From NCBI GenBank assembly GCA_024516155.1, contig JAJJXM010000041.1, forward strand, positions 70,001-134,000: 64,000 nucleotides of DNA, read 5' to 3'. Position 1 is the stretch's first letter; the number at the start of each line of letters is the position of its first letter. This document shows, piece after piece, positions 11,190 to 23,288 of this stretch. Origin of the DNA: Pyronema omphalodes (Eukaryota; Ascomycota; Pezizomycetes; Pezizales; Pyronemataceae). The notes beneath the pieces are model-generated. The model was given only the letters and a program-made list of their open reading frames with translations, was not told the origin of the DNA and made no database searches. The position numbers were made by a program, and so were the translations under genes.

Positions 11190-12260
11190 CGAGAGTGACA
11201 CATGATGGACATAGCCACAGTGGGTGTACAGACACAGTTATAACCAGCGTCATAACAACAGCATGAGCCATCACTCGTATATATAATCAATGTAATACCA
11301 TTAATTTTCAAAACCCCACTACTCGTCTATGGGTAAAGCTAAATCAAGAGGGACGAGCTGCAGTCCAGGGGTGAAAGAGAGCGGATACCAAGCCGAAAAA
11401 GGGCAACCAAAGGACAAGAGAGAAAACAGAACACATCGCACATCAAACGGCATGTCACGGTTGATAAGTACCCCTGAAAAGAGAGATAAAAACGTTCCTA
11501 AAAGGATAACTCTGAATAATAGATAGCCAACAATAAAACACATCTACCATAAACCATAAACCATAAACCATAAACCATAAACCATAAACCATCAATCCAA
11601 CCCCACTGCCCCTAACCAACCCCCAGAATAACTCTACACCCTAGACTCTATCCACGAAACCATCGTACCCCATCTTCCTCTCTCGTCTGTCCTAGCCAGA
11701 GATCCATACAGTAGTTCATATCGATGGTTTCGGCTGTAGAATTTGAGTGTTAGATGATGCATAATGAGGAAAATAATGAGGTGCGTTGGAGTACTTACTG
11801 GTGGTTGGATGAATGCTTTGGATAGTGGGTGTGATGGAGGTGGGGGATGCGAGGGACTCGAGGGATTCGGGAGATTCGGGGGAAGCGGCGGCGGCGGTGG
11901 GATGGATGATAGTAGTAAAGGTGTTGGTACGGGAGGGGGCATCAGCGGTGTTGAAGGTGTTGGTAGTAGAAATATCGGTAGTGTTGGGGATAGCGGAAGA
12001 GGAGACACCGGTGATGAAGGCGTTGGTAGTAGTAGAGCAATCAGCAGCGGTAGCGATAACGGATGACTCGGCAGCAGCGTTGCAGGAAGAGGAGGAAGGC
12101 ATTGCTGTATCGGCTCTTGAGAAGACGAAAAATAATAGGGAGGAGAGACTGGTGAAAAATGATTTAGCAGTCGTAAACCCGGGTTCAAGAGAGGAGAAAT
12201 CGATGAGGGATGATGGAAAACTGTGTCGAGCAATCGTCAAGCTCTTATAAAAAAAAACGT
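11190..12260 (-). repeat. segmental duplication unit 3
   Basis: It is paralogous to 5030-6150 and 8480-9620. Its 3' flank also contains a short CATAAAC microsatellite at about 11547-11591. Confidence 0.65.
11648..12102 (-). CDS. REEDGVR-module small protein (129 aa), array copy 3
   Basis: Exon 1 is 12102-11799 and exon 2 is 11733-11648, joined by a 65-nt phase-1 intron (GTAAGT, CTAAC branch, CTACAG). Exon 1 encodes 101 residues rich in Ser, Thr, Ala and Pro, including a Pro-Glu-Ser/Leu-Glu-Ser run. Exon 2 encodes the linker TETIDMN and the module YCMDLWLGQTREEDGVRWFR at residues 109-128, then Gly and TAG. It matches the consensus better than its array neighbours. The start follows the same GATACAGCA context as copies 1 and 2. 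Function unknown. Confidence 0.72.
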
Positions 12261-12355
12261 TTTTCACAGTCGCATTTTACGGCAGTGCCGCCTAGGCGAA
12301 CATAAACTACTAACGAGGAAATAATTTGATGATTTTCGGCTAACGTTAATCTTAC

Positions 12356-13142
12356 CATAAGACAAACGAATTGAGTCAAAATCGATTGGTTGTGCTGCTA
12401 CAGATGGATGTGCTATTTTTTCAGCTGGGATATTTACCGAAAAAGGAAATCATGAAATGAACATAATTAATACATAAGACAAACGAATTGAGTAGCCCAT
12501 TAATTCATGATTGCCCCGCGATTCGTCGCTGCGCACTCTCACAGGTAGGTGCTCATACCTTCAGTCGTTGTCTAAATTGATTAATTGTGCTGCTTCGTAA
12601 TGACGTATTTTGCCGTTCAGCTTGTACATTTACCGAAAAGGGAAAGAATGAAATGAACATCATTGACGTAGACAAACCCGTTACAGGTGTGCCAACTTGA
12701 CTGTGATGCATTTTAACACGTTTCACCTGAAGTGCATATTGTATGTAGTACGAGGTGCTGGACAAAAGTGACCGTCACCCCGTGCGGCGCTTAGCACAGA
12801 AAAGTGACGGTCACTTTTGTCACGGTACCGTACAAAGGGGCAAAACCGAGGCAGTGCAGCCGAAGTTGGACCAAAGACAAGGGTTTCTTTTGGATGCTCC
12901 TCATGGATCTGCCGAACGTCGGAGTGTTAATTATGTTCATTTCATGATTTCCTTTTACGGTAAATATCCCAGCTGAAAAAAATTGCACATCCATCTGTAG
13001 CAGCACAACCAATCGATTTTGACTCAATTCGTTTGTCTTATGTGTTAATTATGTTCATTTCATGATTTCCTTTTTCGGTAAATATCCCAGCTGAAAAAAA
13101 ATTGCACATCCATCTGTAGCAGCACAACCAATCGATTTTGCC
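12356..13142. repeat. fold-back element with ~115-bp inverted units and a central hairpin
   Basis: A ~115-bp unit at about 12356-12473 recurs nearly identically, inverted, at about 12928-13041, and again in tandem at 13042-13142. A more diverged copy in the left orientation lies at about 12570-12680. The centre holds an 18-bp perfect inverted repeat (12761-12778 and 12804-12821, containing GTGACGGTCAC) with a 25-nt loop. No coding capacity is visible. It is probably a fold-back or MITE-like transposon; the ends are approximate. Confidence 0.6.
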
Positions 13143-13628
13143 AAGCCCTAAAGGTATGAACACAAAGTGCGCAGTGACCAATTGGGGCAACAGCCATACT
13201 ATGGACAGGCTGTCGAAGAACCACGATCTAATAAAAAATGGACAGGCTACCCAAGAACCACGATCTAATTAGTCACCCTTCTATTTCTCTCCCACATTCC
13301 CACTTCCGTTTTAGGATACGAACATAATGAGTTCTCCACCCGAGAAAATCAGCCAGTTGTCCTTCCCAACATTTTGCATCGCCGCGCCACGTCACAACCA
13401 TTCTTTAACGGTTACGCAACAAGAAAATGATTATGTAATCATCATGCAATTTCTCAAGCATCTATTTTCTATGTAACACAAGCCTATCATATCCCCATTT
13501 CAGTAAAAAAAGCCGATACATAACCATAAATTCTAACACCCGAAACCAAACCTCCCAACCTTAAATCCTATCCTAAATATTACAAATTTCTAACTGCACC
13601 TCTAAGGATCTTCTTCCCGCTCACCCTC
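13143..13628. other. 3' flank of the ankyrin/RCC1/BTB gene
   Basis: This is the likely 3' UTR and terminator region of the minus-strand gene ending at 13629. It holds a short direct repeat (ATGGACAGGCT...AAGAACCACGATCTAAT, twice near 13200-13270) and the segment duplicated at 10320-10610. Confidence 0.45.
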
Positions 13629-16600
13629 CTAAGCAGTGCCCGCAGCAGTAACAGCCCCACCTCTCCCACGACTTGCACCCGCCCCACCACCAGCTCGTCC
13701 ACGTCCACTATCTTTCCTTCCACCCCTACCACGGCCTCTGTTACCGCCTCCTCTACCACCTTCTCCCGCACCATTGGATGCATTCGAAGCTTCTCCCTTA
13801 CTTTTCTCCCTTTCTCCTCCACCTCCGCTTGCACTTCCACCTACTCCCCCGGCTCCGGCTCCGGCTCCGCCTGCACCGCCGCCTCTTCCCCTACCCTTCC
13901 TCTTCCCACCTCGTCCTCTGTTAGCACCATTCTCCAACTCCTCTCTAGCCTCCTTCAGCAGCGCCTCAGTAGCCTCATCCTCACCCCTCATCCTCTTCTG
14001 TTCCTCATCCCACCATCTGAGGAATTCCTGCTCCTCCTGGATCTCTTGTAAGCTTCGCTTACTTTGGTATTCCTTCATCATTTCTTTCTGTGCTACTTCT
14101 TGATCGATGATGTCTTGAAGACTTAGGGGGAGGTATTCTATTGGTTTTCTGGGGGTTTTAACTGGGGGTGAGCGTGGGATAGAGGAGGATGAAGAAGAAG
14201 CGATTGGTGTGGTGGTTGATGTGGAGGGAATTGGGCGTGTCGATGATGATGATGGGGAGGAGGAGAATGCAGTTGCGGATGAGGAAGTAGCTGGTAAGGG
14301 TCGTGACTTGGAAGGTGTGGTTGGTGCTGCATATCGGGATGATGACGATGAGGATGAATTTCCATTGAGCCTTGTTTCATTTCCAGCCGAGTTTTGTTTT
14401 TCTGCAGCCGTGCTTCTAGAAGCTGATGCGACGTTAATGGCTGCAGATCCCGATGCGCAGGGTTTGAATTCTGCTGCACCAGGGATAAAAATGGATGCGC
14501 CGGGCGTAAAGGATGCCGCACCAGGCTTAAATTCCGTAAAGGTTGCAACGGATGCAGATACCCCTGCGCTTGCAGATGATCCTTGACCATGTCCCGCAGC
14601 GCCACGTGCGACAAGGGTAGGGGCAGGGGTGGAAGCGTGGGAAAGGGTTGAGAAAGATCCCTGAACGTCATCTCTTGGCGATCTACCGTTCTGGATTGCA
14701 GGGGTTCGGCGTGCAGGAGATGGGGAAGCTGGGGTTTGCTGCAGTGTCACCACACCATTTCCACCCACACCATTTTGCTGTCCCACCACACCGTTCGTGC
14801 CTGCAACGGCTAAACTATTCTGACGGGCGTTCTGCTGTGCAACCACACTGCTACGCGTGCCTAATGCGTTAGAAATTCCAGAAGATGCAACCTTTCCATT
14901 TGCAGACGCAGGCGCAACCGAGGATGACGATGCAACCGAAGGACCTCCCAGTACATCCTTCAAATTTACCCGCTCTACTTTCTTCCCCACCGGAACTCCC
15001 CAAACGGGTCTATTCCTCTCCTCCTCCTCAATTCTTAGACGCTCTCGTTCTGCAGCCTCAGCCGCTGCCCGCTCAGCCTCAGCCTGCAATAATTGCTGCC
15101 GCTTCCGTTCCTTTTGAGAGATATGCTTCGGAGCCGGTACCGGCGACATTGCGAATGGTGGAGCAGCAAACGCAGGAGGGGGTGCAGCCGTACCCGAAGT
15201 TCCAGGCGTCAGTGGTGTTCTGCTCGGTCCACTTCCTGGCGTCGAAGGCCCAGCCAATTTCGCGTGTGCTTTGACAGGTGTCTTCGGCGGTGTTCCCACC
15301 AGCGCTGCGGTCAAGTTCGACTTCCCGCCGGCTTTCGTCTCCGTCTGTGCCATAATTTCCTTCATATCTAGCTTGCTGCTCCCCGGAGTCGCGGCGGTCA
15401 TCCAAGGCGCTGTCGGATTGCGGGTTGGGGTTGGTGTAGGTAGCGGAGGCGTAAGACTGAATAATGGCGGAGTACTCGCCAGCGGGAGATCCGCCCAGAT
15501 CTTCTTCCCCTTGCCTCTTTGCTCGCCGGGGGTGACAGGGGTGGCAGCGAGTTGCGGCGTTGCACCCGGGGAGGTGGGAGAAAGGGAGGGGTCATCATCC
15601 ATAGCAAATATATCATCGCCACCAGTAGCTGCTCCCAATTGTACTTTAGATCCCTTTCTCCTCGCTGATTTCTGTTTCGGCGATCCCGGAGAAATTGGCG
15701 CTACCTGTTGTCCACCCTGCTGTTTCGATGCGTGATGATGTTTTTCGGCTGCATTAGTGTAATGTCTAATCCATCTCTTCAATTCCTCCTCACTCTCAGC
15801 CTGCATATCGGGATACTTCTCGGCTAGAAGTGTGAGTTGAACATTATTGCGAGCGTAGGAGAAGATACGCTTTTGGACGTTTTGTACAGTCCTATCCAAA
15901 TCCGCCATCAAGTCCGAGTCGAGATCATCCAAAAGGCGAGTTTCAACAAGGGATTCGAGGTTGACCATACAATATTCCAAGGCAACTTCTTTGAAGCCTC
16001 GCTCGGAGCAGAGGGCGGTATCGACTAGCAGTCCACCAATATTGCGGAGAGTTACATAGCGGCCAAGAACTTTTTGGCATACCTAGTTTTCGGTCAACGA
16101 TGAACTTCATACCCCTAGCGTAGATATTCGAAGAAGCATTATAAGGTCGAGGGTAGCATACCTGCTGCAACCTCCCCACCAAAAGCTCGTCCGCAACCTC
16201 CATAACCCCCACAATAAAATCCAACCACAAATCGACATCTCCATCTTTCACTCCCGCTTTACACCCATCAAACCCGTGCCCCTTTCCATCCGCAGACCAA
16301 TCCGCGTACACCCATTCAACCACGACCCTCATCACGTCCAGGGTAATATGTCGCATGTTGACCTTCACCATTCCTGGGCCTTTCCTACCCTCCAACCACC
16401 GTCCTTGAGCTCCACCCTTGTAAAGCGTTTCAAAAAATGGACTCCTAGCCCTCATAACAGTACTATGAACCATTATCTCACCATTTTTACACTCCAATAC
16501 CAAATCTGCGTTTGCCTTCAAATAACCAGGATCTTGTAGTAACCCTAGTAAATCGGCATCGAGGGAACGGTGAGGGTAGTGCATACGTCCCACGGCCTCT

Positions 16601-19228
16601 TGAAGATGCGATAGTTCTAGCTTGGTGGCAAGTTGAAGCATCTCAGATCGAAGGGATTTGTAGAAGATTTCTGTAGATTTCGCGAGGCTACGCTGGTGCC
16701 AGAGATCGATTAGGGTGTCGAAGTATATATAGTAGAGGATGTTGAGGAGGGTTAGGAGGTTAATGGAATGGAGGATTAGCGTTCTATTCCCATTTCCAGC
16801 TGAGGGGGATGATGAGAGGGTTAAGACACCCTCTTGGATAGCTGCATTCGGCCGGGATAGGAGCCCACGGAGAACAGGTGACCGAGCCAGAATGCAGACG
16901 TGGACAGGAATTTCTAGATCCGGATTCATATCAGTAGAAATCAGTACAGTATCCACATCCCCCAGTCCCTGTTTCCTTAGGTTCTCAAGGTGATCTTTAA
17001 GGTCGCTCTCATGATTCCCCTCCATAAACCAACAATAGGCACCCTCAAACCATTCCGGCTTCGGCATAGGACCCAAGTTATGATATCCATTTTCCCAATT
17101 CTCATCAGACTTAACAAGCGGTGGCATTGCTACTTCTTGATGCTTCTTAAAGATCCCCGTCAATGGCATGAGGTTCCCTATATCCTCCCATAATGTTGGG
17201 GGATCAACTTTGACAGATGTGCGTAAGAGGGAAGAGTCTTGACGAACTGCTGCAAATGCGCCGGCTGTATTACTGCGGACTGTGGTGACACGAGTTAAGC
17301 CAGGGATGCGGGTAAATTTGTACCTGCTGCCATCCCCACCAGCGTTGCCGGACTCTTTGAGCTTCACCCGCTTTACCCGACGCCAAACAGATCCACTCGT
17401 CGTACAGATGATAATGTTCCCATCGGCACCTACATCAAAGTCCCTTACTGCCATATGGCGTTTCCTAAGTGACCATACGCAGTGGGTTTGCCAGGATGAT
17501 GTTGTCTTGCCTCCTGCTCTAGATGTACGGTCTTTTAACGCTGCGTCGACGTCGAGTGCAAATACAGCCCCTATGTCTGAGAGGAAAGCGACGGTATCAC
17601 CACCACCGGAAATCTTATCAATATTGTTCGCCTGAGCATCTCCACCGTATCTAGGTGTCGCAGTAAACTTGCTACCCGGACCTCCTAATGACTGGAATCC
17701 ATCATCGACTGGAAATGAGCTCCGTGAAATACGTGAGTACCCTCCACCTGCGAGAATCCAAACTTCACGACTCTCGAGAAGAACAATGGTGGCTTTATCT
17801 AGAGCCACCACGTCGCGAATTCTCGCCTGTCCGGTGAGAAAGTTAGCAGATACCTTCCGGGGCGTGGCTTGGACTTCCAAGGTGACTGAGTCGCTGGAGT
17901 CGAGAATTCCTAGCTGCCCATCGTTTTTACCCCAGATGTATAAGCTATCTCTAGTAAAGACCGCCGTGTGTACTCGCGATGCAGCAGCGCCGATAATCGG
18001 TTCCCTTTTGATAAGGCCAAAAACCTGTCTGGGGGTAGCTTGTATAGGCTCTTCCCGAGCATGTTTCTGTAGCACCGCGTATCCGAGCTGTCCGTGAGTG
18101 TTGCTACCCCAGGTAAATACCTCTCCATCTTCCAATACAGCAACGGTATGATCTTGCCCTAGTGCTACTACTTCCACTTTTTTCTTGGGCAGCAATGGCG
18201 GTAATAAGGGGCGGAGAGTGTATTGTACATCCTGTTCCTCACCGAAACCTAGGCGACCACCGCGCCCGAATCCACAGACGAAGAGATTGCTATGTGGGTC
18301 GGTAGTTAAAACGGCGGTGTGGAATTTTGAAATCTGGAGATCTGAAATTTGAACCGGGTCGAAGAGAATTGAAGCATCCAGCAATTCCTCGTCTGTCTTC
18401 TTTTCTGAGCCTGGAAGATCGCCATACTTTTGGCGAGCTTGTTCCAGGAGGAGGCTGCGCGGGCGGGTGAGAGGGACACGCTCGGGGTAAGCGCTGTCGT
18501 TACCACCGACAAAACCGAGGTTCAAGTTTTTGTTACTGCCCCAGGTAAAGAGTTCTTCGCCGATGGACTCTTCGGAGGGAGTGTCCTCGGCTTCGGAGTC
18601 ATCGTCGTGTTCGGAGGATGAGGAGGAGTTGCGGCGCACAGTGCGTTTCTTGAGGGGTTCATGGATTTCTTGGACGGTAGATTCGAAGACTAGGAAGGTA
18701 AGCTTATGCGGAAGGTATTGATGGAGATTATGGAAATGTACCTTCCCATGGGGAGTCTCCAGCGTGATCCTTCAATTTGACTAAGCTCCAATTCCCGGGA
18801 GCTGCACTCATTATCTCCCGAGCTGCTGAAATATTGCCATGATACAACGCTCTATGCAGGGCTGTCCAACCCGACTCAAGATCTGTGACTGTCGGATCAA
18901 TCTGTGGATGTTGCAGAAGCGCTATGACAAACTCTAATCTTCCCTGGTCTGTGCAAGCGCGATGCAGAACCGTTCTTCCGAGCTGATCCGTATCTCTTAA
19001 CTGCTTAGCGGTTAATTGGGTATTCTGTATCCCATCGTGCTTATTCTTTTCCCTATTTGCATGGTGGATATGTGACGGTGTCTTATATGATCCAGTAGGA
19101 GTGGTTAATCCAGCGCTCCCAGCCGACTTTTGTGCCTGTCCTCGATGCGACAAGGACGCACCCGATAAAAGCCGCTGAAACTTTTCAACGTCATTCTCGA
19201 GGTAGTAGCGCCAGAGATTGCTGCTCAT
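13629..19228 (-). CDS. Ankyrin-RCC1-BTB protein, IBtk/Btb-type (1822 aa)
   Basis: The exons are 19228-18742, 18689-16162 and 16082-13629; intron phases are 1 (52 nt) and 0 (79 nt). In order, the protein has two ankyrin repeats (about residues 80-155, with GRTVLHRAC and GWTALHRAL), an acidic Ser-rich linker and an RCC1-like beta-propeller (about 205-640, with LFTWGSN and GQLG repeats). Two BTB/POZ domains follow (about 740-860 and 890-1005, with ADLVLE...VHSTVMRARSPFF). A long Ser/Thr/Ala/Pro-rich region contains the conserved PLSLQDIIDQE segment near 1655, and the tail is an Arg-Gly-rich box. The same architecture is seen in animal IBtk and fission-yeast Btb-type proteins, which act as substrate adaptors for CUL3 ubiquitin ligase; that role here is inferred. 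The second intron interrupts the second BTB domain and splicing restores RLQQ-VCQKVLGRYV. It is divergent from the SNF2 gene. Confidence 0.9.
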
Positions 19229-20111
19229 AACAGGGCGGTGGGGGACTTTGGCCGCTCAGTATCACCTTTTGAGAAGGTGATAGAGCGAGAAAAAGTCGTG
19301 GCGGAAGAAACTGTGTAGTTTCTTCCCTTGTGCGGTGGTGGTGATGGTAGCGATGAGAGGTGGCGACAGGTAGAGAAAGTTCTGGGCACAATTAAGGCAA
19401 GATAAGGTAGTCTACCCTATTTTAACTTAAAAAACTGAGCTCACTGAAGCTTCTTTGCGTGAAGAAAGCGGGTAATGGCAGTTGGTGTCTGAATTGGTGA
19501 TTTCTGCTCGTTACTCGTCGCGTTCTCGGGGATGCCGACGGCGGGAGGAAAGTGGCGACTAAGGTGTACGAAGCTTCGGGGGGCAAGTTGTACGTACGGG
19601 AACGCGTGAACTTCTTCGTAAAGCTGTATCCGCGTTGTTGCAATCGAAGTGCTGTGATATTTCCGTGTTTTGTGCTGTTTCGTCGCTCTGTGCGTAATCG
19701 CTGCTCACCGAATTTGTTTCACGTTGCCAACTTTATTGGACGTTGCAGGGCTGCTCCAGCTGCGTTCGACGCTCCCCGCCAAGTTCACCGAAGCCCCGCA
19801 GAATGACTCAGCGTGACGCGAACACGAGTATAAATCGGGTTAAGCTGACGGGCGTTGCCACAGCAACGACATACGCTACGCCAACACGAGTGGGAATCTG
19901 GTTAGCTAAGCGGAAATTGCCATAGCAACCATCCCCGCTATGCCAACACAGAGCAAGCGCGCCAGTATCTGCGGGGAATTGCCACATCGTGTCGCGAGTG
20001 TTCAACACATAGCTGCTCTAGGCTGAAACTTTACGCGTTCCCTTCAATCTACACTCACGACTGACGAATCGATAACCAATTTCCTGAGCTTTCGCTCCTC
20101 TACCCCGCATC
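19229..20111. promoter_or_regulatory. divergent promoter between the BTB-protein and SNF2 genes
   Basis: This 883-bp region serves two conserved genes read outward. The SNF2-proximal part holds the tandem X-box units described separately. Other open frames in it overlap the likely 5' UTRs and are not supported. Confidence 0.6.
19816..20000. promoter_or_regulatory. three ~62-bp tandem units with RFX-type X-boxes
   Basis: Units begin at about 19816, 19878 and 19940 with ACGCGAACAC, ACGCCAACAC and ATGCCAACAC, a 62-bp period. The first two carry GTTGCCACAGCAAC (19854-19867) and ATTGCCATAGCAAC (19916-19929), both close to the palindromic X-box GTTGCCATGGCAAC bound by RFX/Crt1 proteins. The third has only a half site (ATTGCC near 19978). 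In budding yeast Crt1 represses DNA-damage genes through such sites; action here is inferred. Confidence 0.6.
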
Positions 20112-23100
20112 ATGTCGAACCACTCCCGAGATCCACCACACATGATCGACCTCACCGACTCCCCCGAAGTCGTCCGATCTCGACCGCCAGTTTCCCAACG
20201 TCCTGGTCCTCCTGCAGGTCCCTACGTCCCTCGCAACACCTTAAACTCCTCCACCGCCCCCGTTTTCGGCGCTCCCGCAGTTCTAGGTTCCAACATTCGT
20301 TCTCCCGAAGCCATCAGAGTCCCCGTCGACCTTCCAACATTTGGCAACCCTTTGGAGCGCCCCCAATTCCGTACTGGCTGGGCTTCAGTCAACCAGGCTT
20401 CGGCACGTGCTCCAGCACAGACTTTTACTCACACTCAATTTAACTCTTTCAAATCAGTCCCAACAACGCAAAGCTATGAAGAACCGATTAGTGAACGGGA
20501 TGTGCAGAGTAGTTTGCAGGACTTGTTTAAAGGGATGAGTCTTAAGGAACAACAGGAGGAGGAAGAAAAGGTTAATGCTGGAGAGAATAACCGTGTTCCT
20601 GGATTAAAGTTGACTTTGTTGCCCCACCAAGTCAATGGACTTAAATTCTTACAAGATAAGGAGGAGGATAAGGTGAAAGGAGGAATTTTGGCTGATGATA
20701 TGGGTTTGGGAAAGACGATTCAGTCTATTGCTTTAATCTTGAGCAGGCCACATCCGAGGTATCCTATCGGTAGCGAAATTGCATTTGAGGATATGCCGGA
20801 GGAATATAAGGAAAAGGCTGCAAAGATTCCAAAAGAAGTCAAGAAAGGTCACCTCTCCCATCTATGATCTTTCATGGAGCTAACGTTCCCAGGAACTCTT
20901 GTCGTTGCCCCCCTCGGTCTTATCAAGCAATGGGAAAGTGAACTCCTCACTCACATCAGCTCCTCTCACGCACTGCGCATCCTAGTCCACCACGGCCCCT
21001 CCCGAACTCAAGACCCCCGTGTGTTACGCCGCTACGATGTAGTAATAACCACCTACGACACAGTCCGCTCCGAGCACACCAACTCCACGGAATCCTCCCC
21101 TATCGGATGTTTCGGTCTTCACTGGTGGCGAATCATTTGCGACGAAGCACACACAATCAAGAACAAGTCTGCAAAAGTAACCCAGGCATGCTATGCACTC
21201 GACGCAGAACATCGTTGGTGTTTAACTGGAACCCCGATCCAAAATAATTTGGATGAATTGTATTCCTTGTTTAGGTTTTTGAGGATAAAACCTTTCTGCG
21301 AATTCGCGGCTTGGAAGGATATGATTGCCAGACCTATGCAACAGGGAAAGACAAAAATCGCTATGGAAAGACTGAGGGGTGTCTTAGGATTGATGATGTT
21401 GAGGAGAACGAAAGAGATCTTGAAGGCTAGTAAACAGATTACTATGCCGGATAGAAAGATGGAAAAGGTGGAGATTGAGTTCGGAGGTGCGGAAAAGGCG
21501 TTTTATACTGGCTTAGAGGAAAGATCCGATGAGGCGTTGAAGAAGTTGATGAAACAGTCCGGCGGAAAGAACTCTGCGGAAATGACGACCAAGACACTTG
21601 TTCTACTTCTCAGATTACGACAGGCCTGCAACCATCCTTCCCTATTGACAGGTGGAATCCAGGGAGCGGATTTCGTTCTCCCAACAGGCTCCAAGAAAGT
21701 CAAGCCAGAAGAAGAAGATGAGTTGGCGGCACTTCTGGGGGGTGTTACTTTGGAGTCGACGAACTGCGAGGTTTGCTTAGTGGAACTTAGCGAGGATCAG
21801 AGACGGAATCGAGCTTTGAGATGTGATGCCTGTGAAGCATCTATCAAGAGTGTCGAGAGAGGTCTTGAAACAAAGAAGGCGAAGGCATCCAAACCTGCTG
21901 CCACAGCCCCCAAGGCTGAGGCACCGAGACGTCGGGGACGGAAGGTTGTGCTGGACTCAGATGATGAGGAGGAGGAGGAAGCTACCCCTGAGCCTGAACC
22001 TGAAGTCGAGGAAGAACCCGCGCCTGCAGATGATCAGGCGGATGACTCCGACGATTACGACTATGAAGAAGGCGACGGACCCCGGTTGGTTCCATCAACA
22101 AAAATCAAAGCGCTCCTCAAGATCCTTCTCAAAGAAAAGAAAGAGAGGAATAAGACAATTGTCTTCTCCGATTGGCCATCCTTCTTTGATTTAATCGAGC
22201 CATTCCTCCGACAAAAAGGGATCGCCTTCACTCGTTACGATGGAAAAATGAAGAACGATCTCCGCGAAGCATCATTACGTCGGTTAAGAGGAGTGGAGGA
22301 GTTCGAGGGTAAAGAATGGTGTGGTGTTTTATTATGTTCATTACGCTGCGGTGCATTGGGTTTGAATTTAACCTGCGCATCCAGAGTCGTGATTTTGGAA
22401 CCTTATTGGAATCCTGTAAGTTTCTATCCCCAGATCCCAACCATCGGATATGCCCTTGTTATGCTACGCTAAGTGGCACTTGGCGGCGCGCTACCACCCG
22501 GAATGTGCGGGGTGCCGATTTAAGCGTGCATCAACTTGCCATCATGGCCGGTTTTGCCTGTTGCAAATCCCTAACCCTATTTCTTCAACCTTTCAACCCC
22601 TCCCGCTTTCTACCCCTGCTTGTCATCCCATGTCATGGTTGTCTCATATCCCACCTCCCCTCCCCCAGTGTAACCGTATCTCGCATCTCGCATATTCATG
22701 AAACCCAACTAACCCCACCAGTTCATCGAAGAACAAGCCATCGACCGAGTCCACCGTATCGGACAAACCTCCGACGTAATCGTCTACAAACTAACCATCG
22801 CCAACTCCGTGGAAGAACGTATCCTGAAGCTTCAAGACGCCAAGAGGATGCTATCCAAAGCCGCAATCGGCGACGGAGCACTCTCCAAGAAGAAGGCGAA
22901 ATTGGGATTCGAGGATTTGATGTTTTTGTTTAATCGAGCGGCGGAACATGGTGATAGTACTGCGGAACCAGGGATTAAGTATGGTAAGACGAAGATTTTG
23001 AAGGAGGCTAGAAATAGTCCTGTACCTATGCCGGAACCACCTAGAGCTGTGTTGGGGGGTGGCATTAGGGAACAGTATCTTGGTGGCCCCCAGGTTTTGC

Positions 23101-23192
23101 CGCCGAGAGAAAGGGTCAGGAGTCCTGAGGAGGCGGCGGAAAGGGAAAGAAGGAGAGCGGCGGAGAGGGAGAGTGTTTATTCGAGGCGTTAG
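20112..23192 (+). CDS. SNF2-family DNA translocase, Uls1/Rad5-like (909 aa)
   Basis: The exons are 20112-20847, 20893-22415 and 22722-23192; intron phases are 1 (45 nt, starting GTCACC) and 0 (306 nt, GTAAGT...ACCAG). The N-terminus carries IDLTD (residues 12-16), a good SUMO-interacting motif. Helicase motifs in order are LADDMGLGKT (about 193-202), DEAH (329-332), LTGTPIQNNLDELYSL, LLRLRQACNHPSL and, after the third exon joins, RVHRIGQ. Between the two lobes lie CEVC (537-540) and CDAC (556-559), then a Lys-rich and very acidic insert; this is where Rad5/Uls1/HLTF proteins hold a RING finger, here reduced to four Cys. The likely role is ATP-driven remodelling or clearing of SUMO-modified chromatin proteins in genome maintenance. 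The second intron is long and the first very short, but frame and motif continuity support both. Confidence 0.9.
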
Positions 23193-23263
23193 AGAATTGA
23201 TGAAGTGATGGAGATGCTGAGGATTTGGGGTGTGGGGTGCGTTGTGTATGTGTGTGTGTTAGA

Positions 23264-23288
23264 GGGGGGGGGGGGGGGGGGGGGGGGG
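23264..23288 (+). repeat. G25 homopolymer just after the SNF2 gene
   Basis: An uninterrupted run of about 25 G lies 72 nt past the stop codon, in the probable 3' UTR, after a TGTGTG stretch. It could form G-quadruplexes. Its exact length is uncertain in any assembly. Confidence 0.85.

Noticed and set aside
11634..12233. Long Pro/Leu-rich minus-strand frame
   Set aside because: It is the other reading of the Ser/Thr/Ala-rich first exon of the gene at 11648-12102; the spliced frame with the module explains the locus.
13636..15735. Long plus-strand frames over the BTB gene
   Set aside because: They are antisense shadows of low-complexity Ser/Ala/Pro and Arg/Gly-rich coding sequence.
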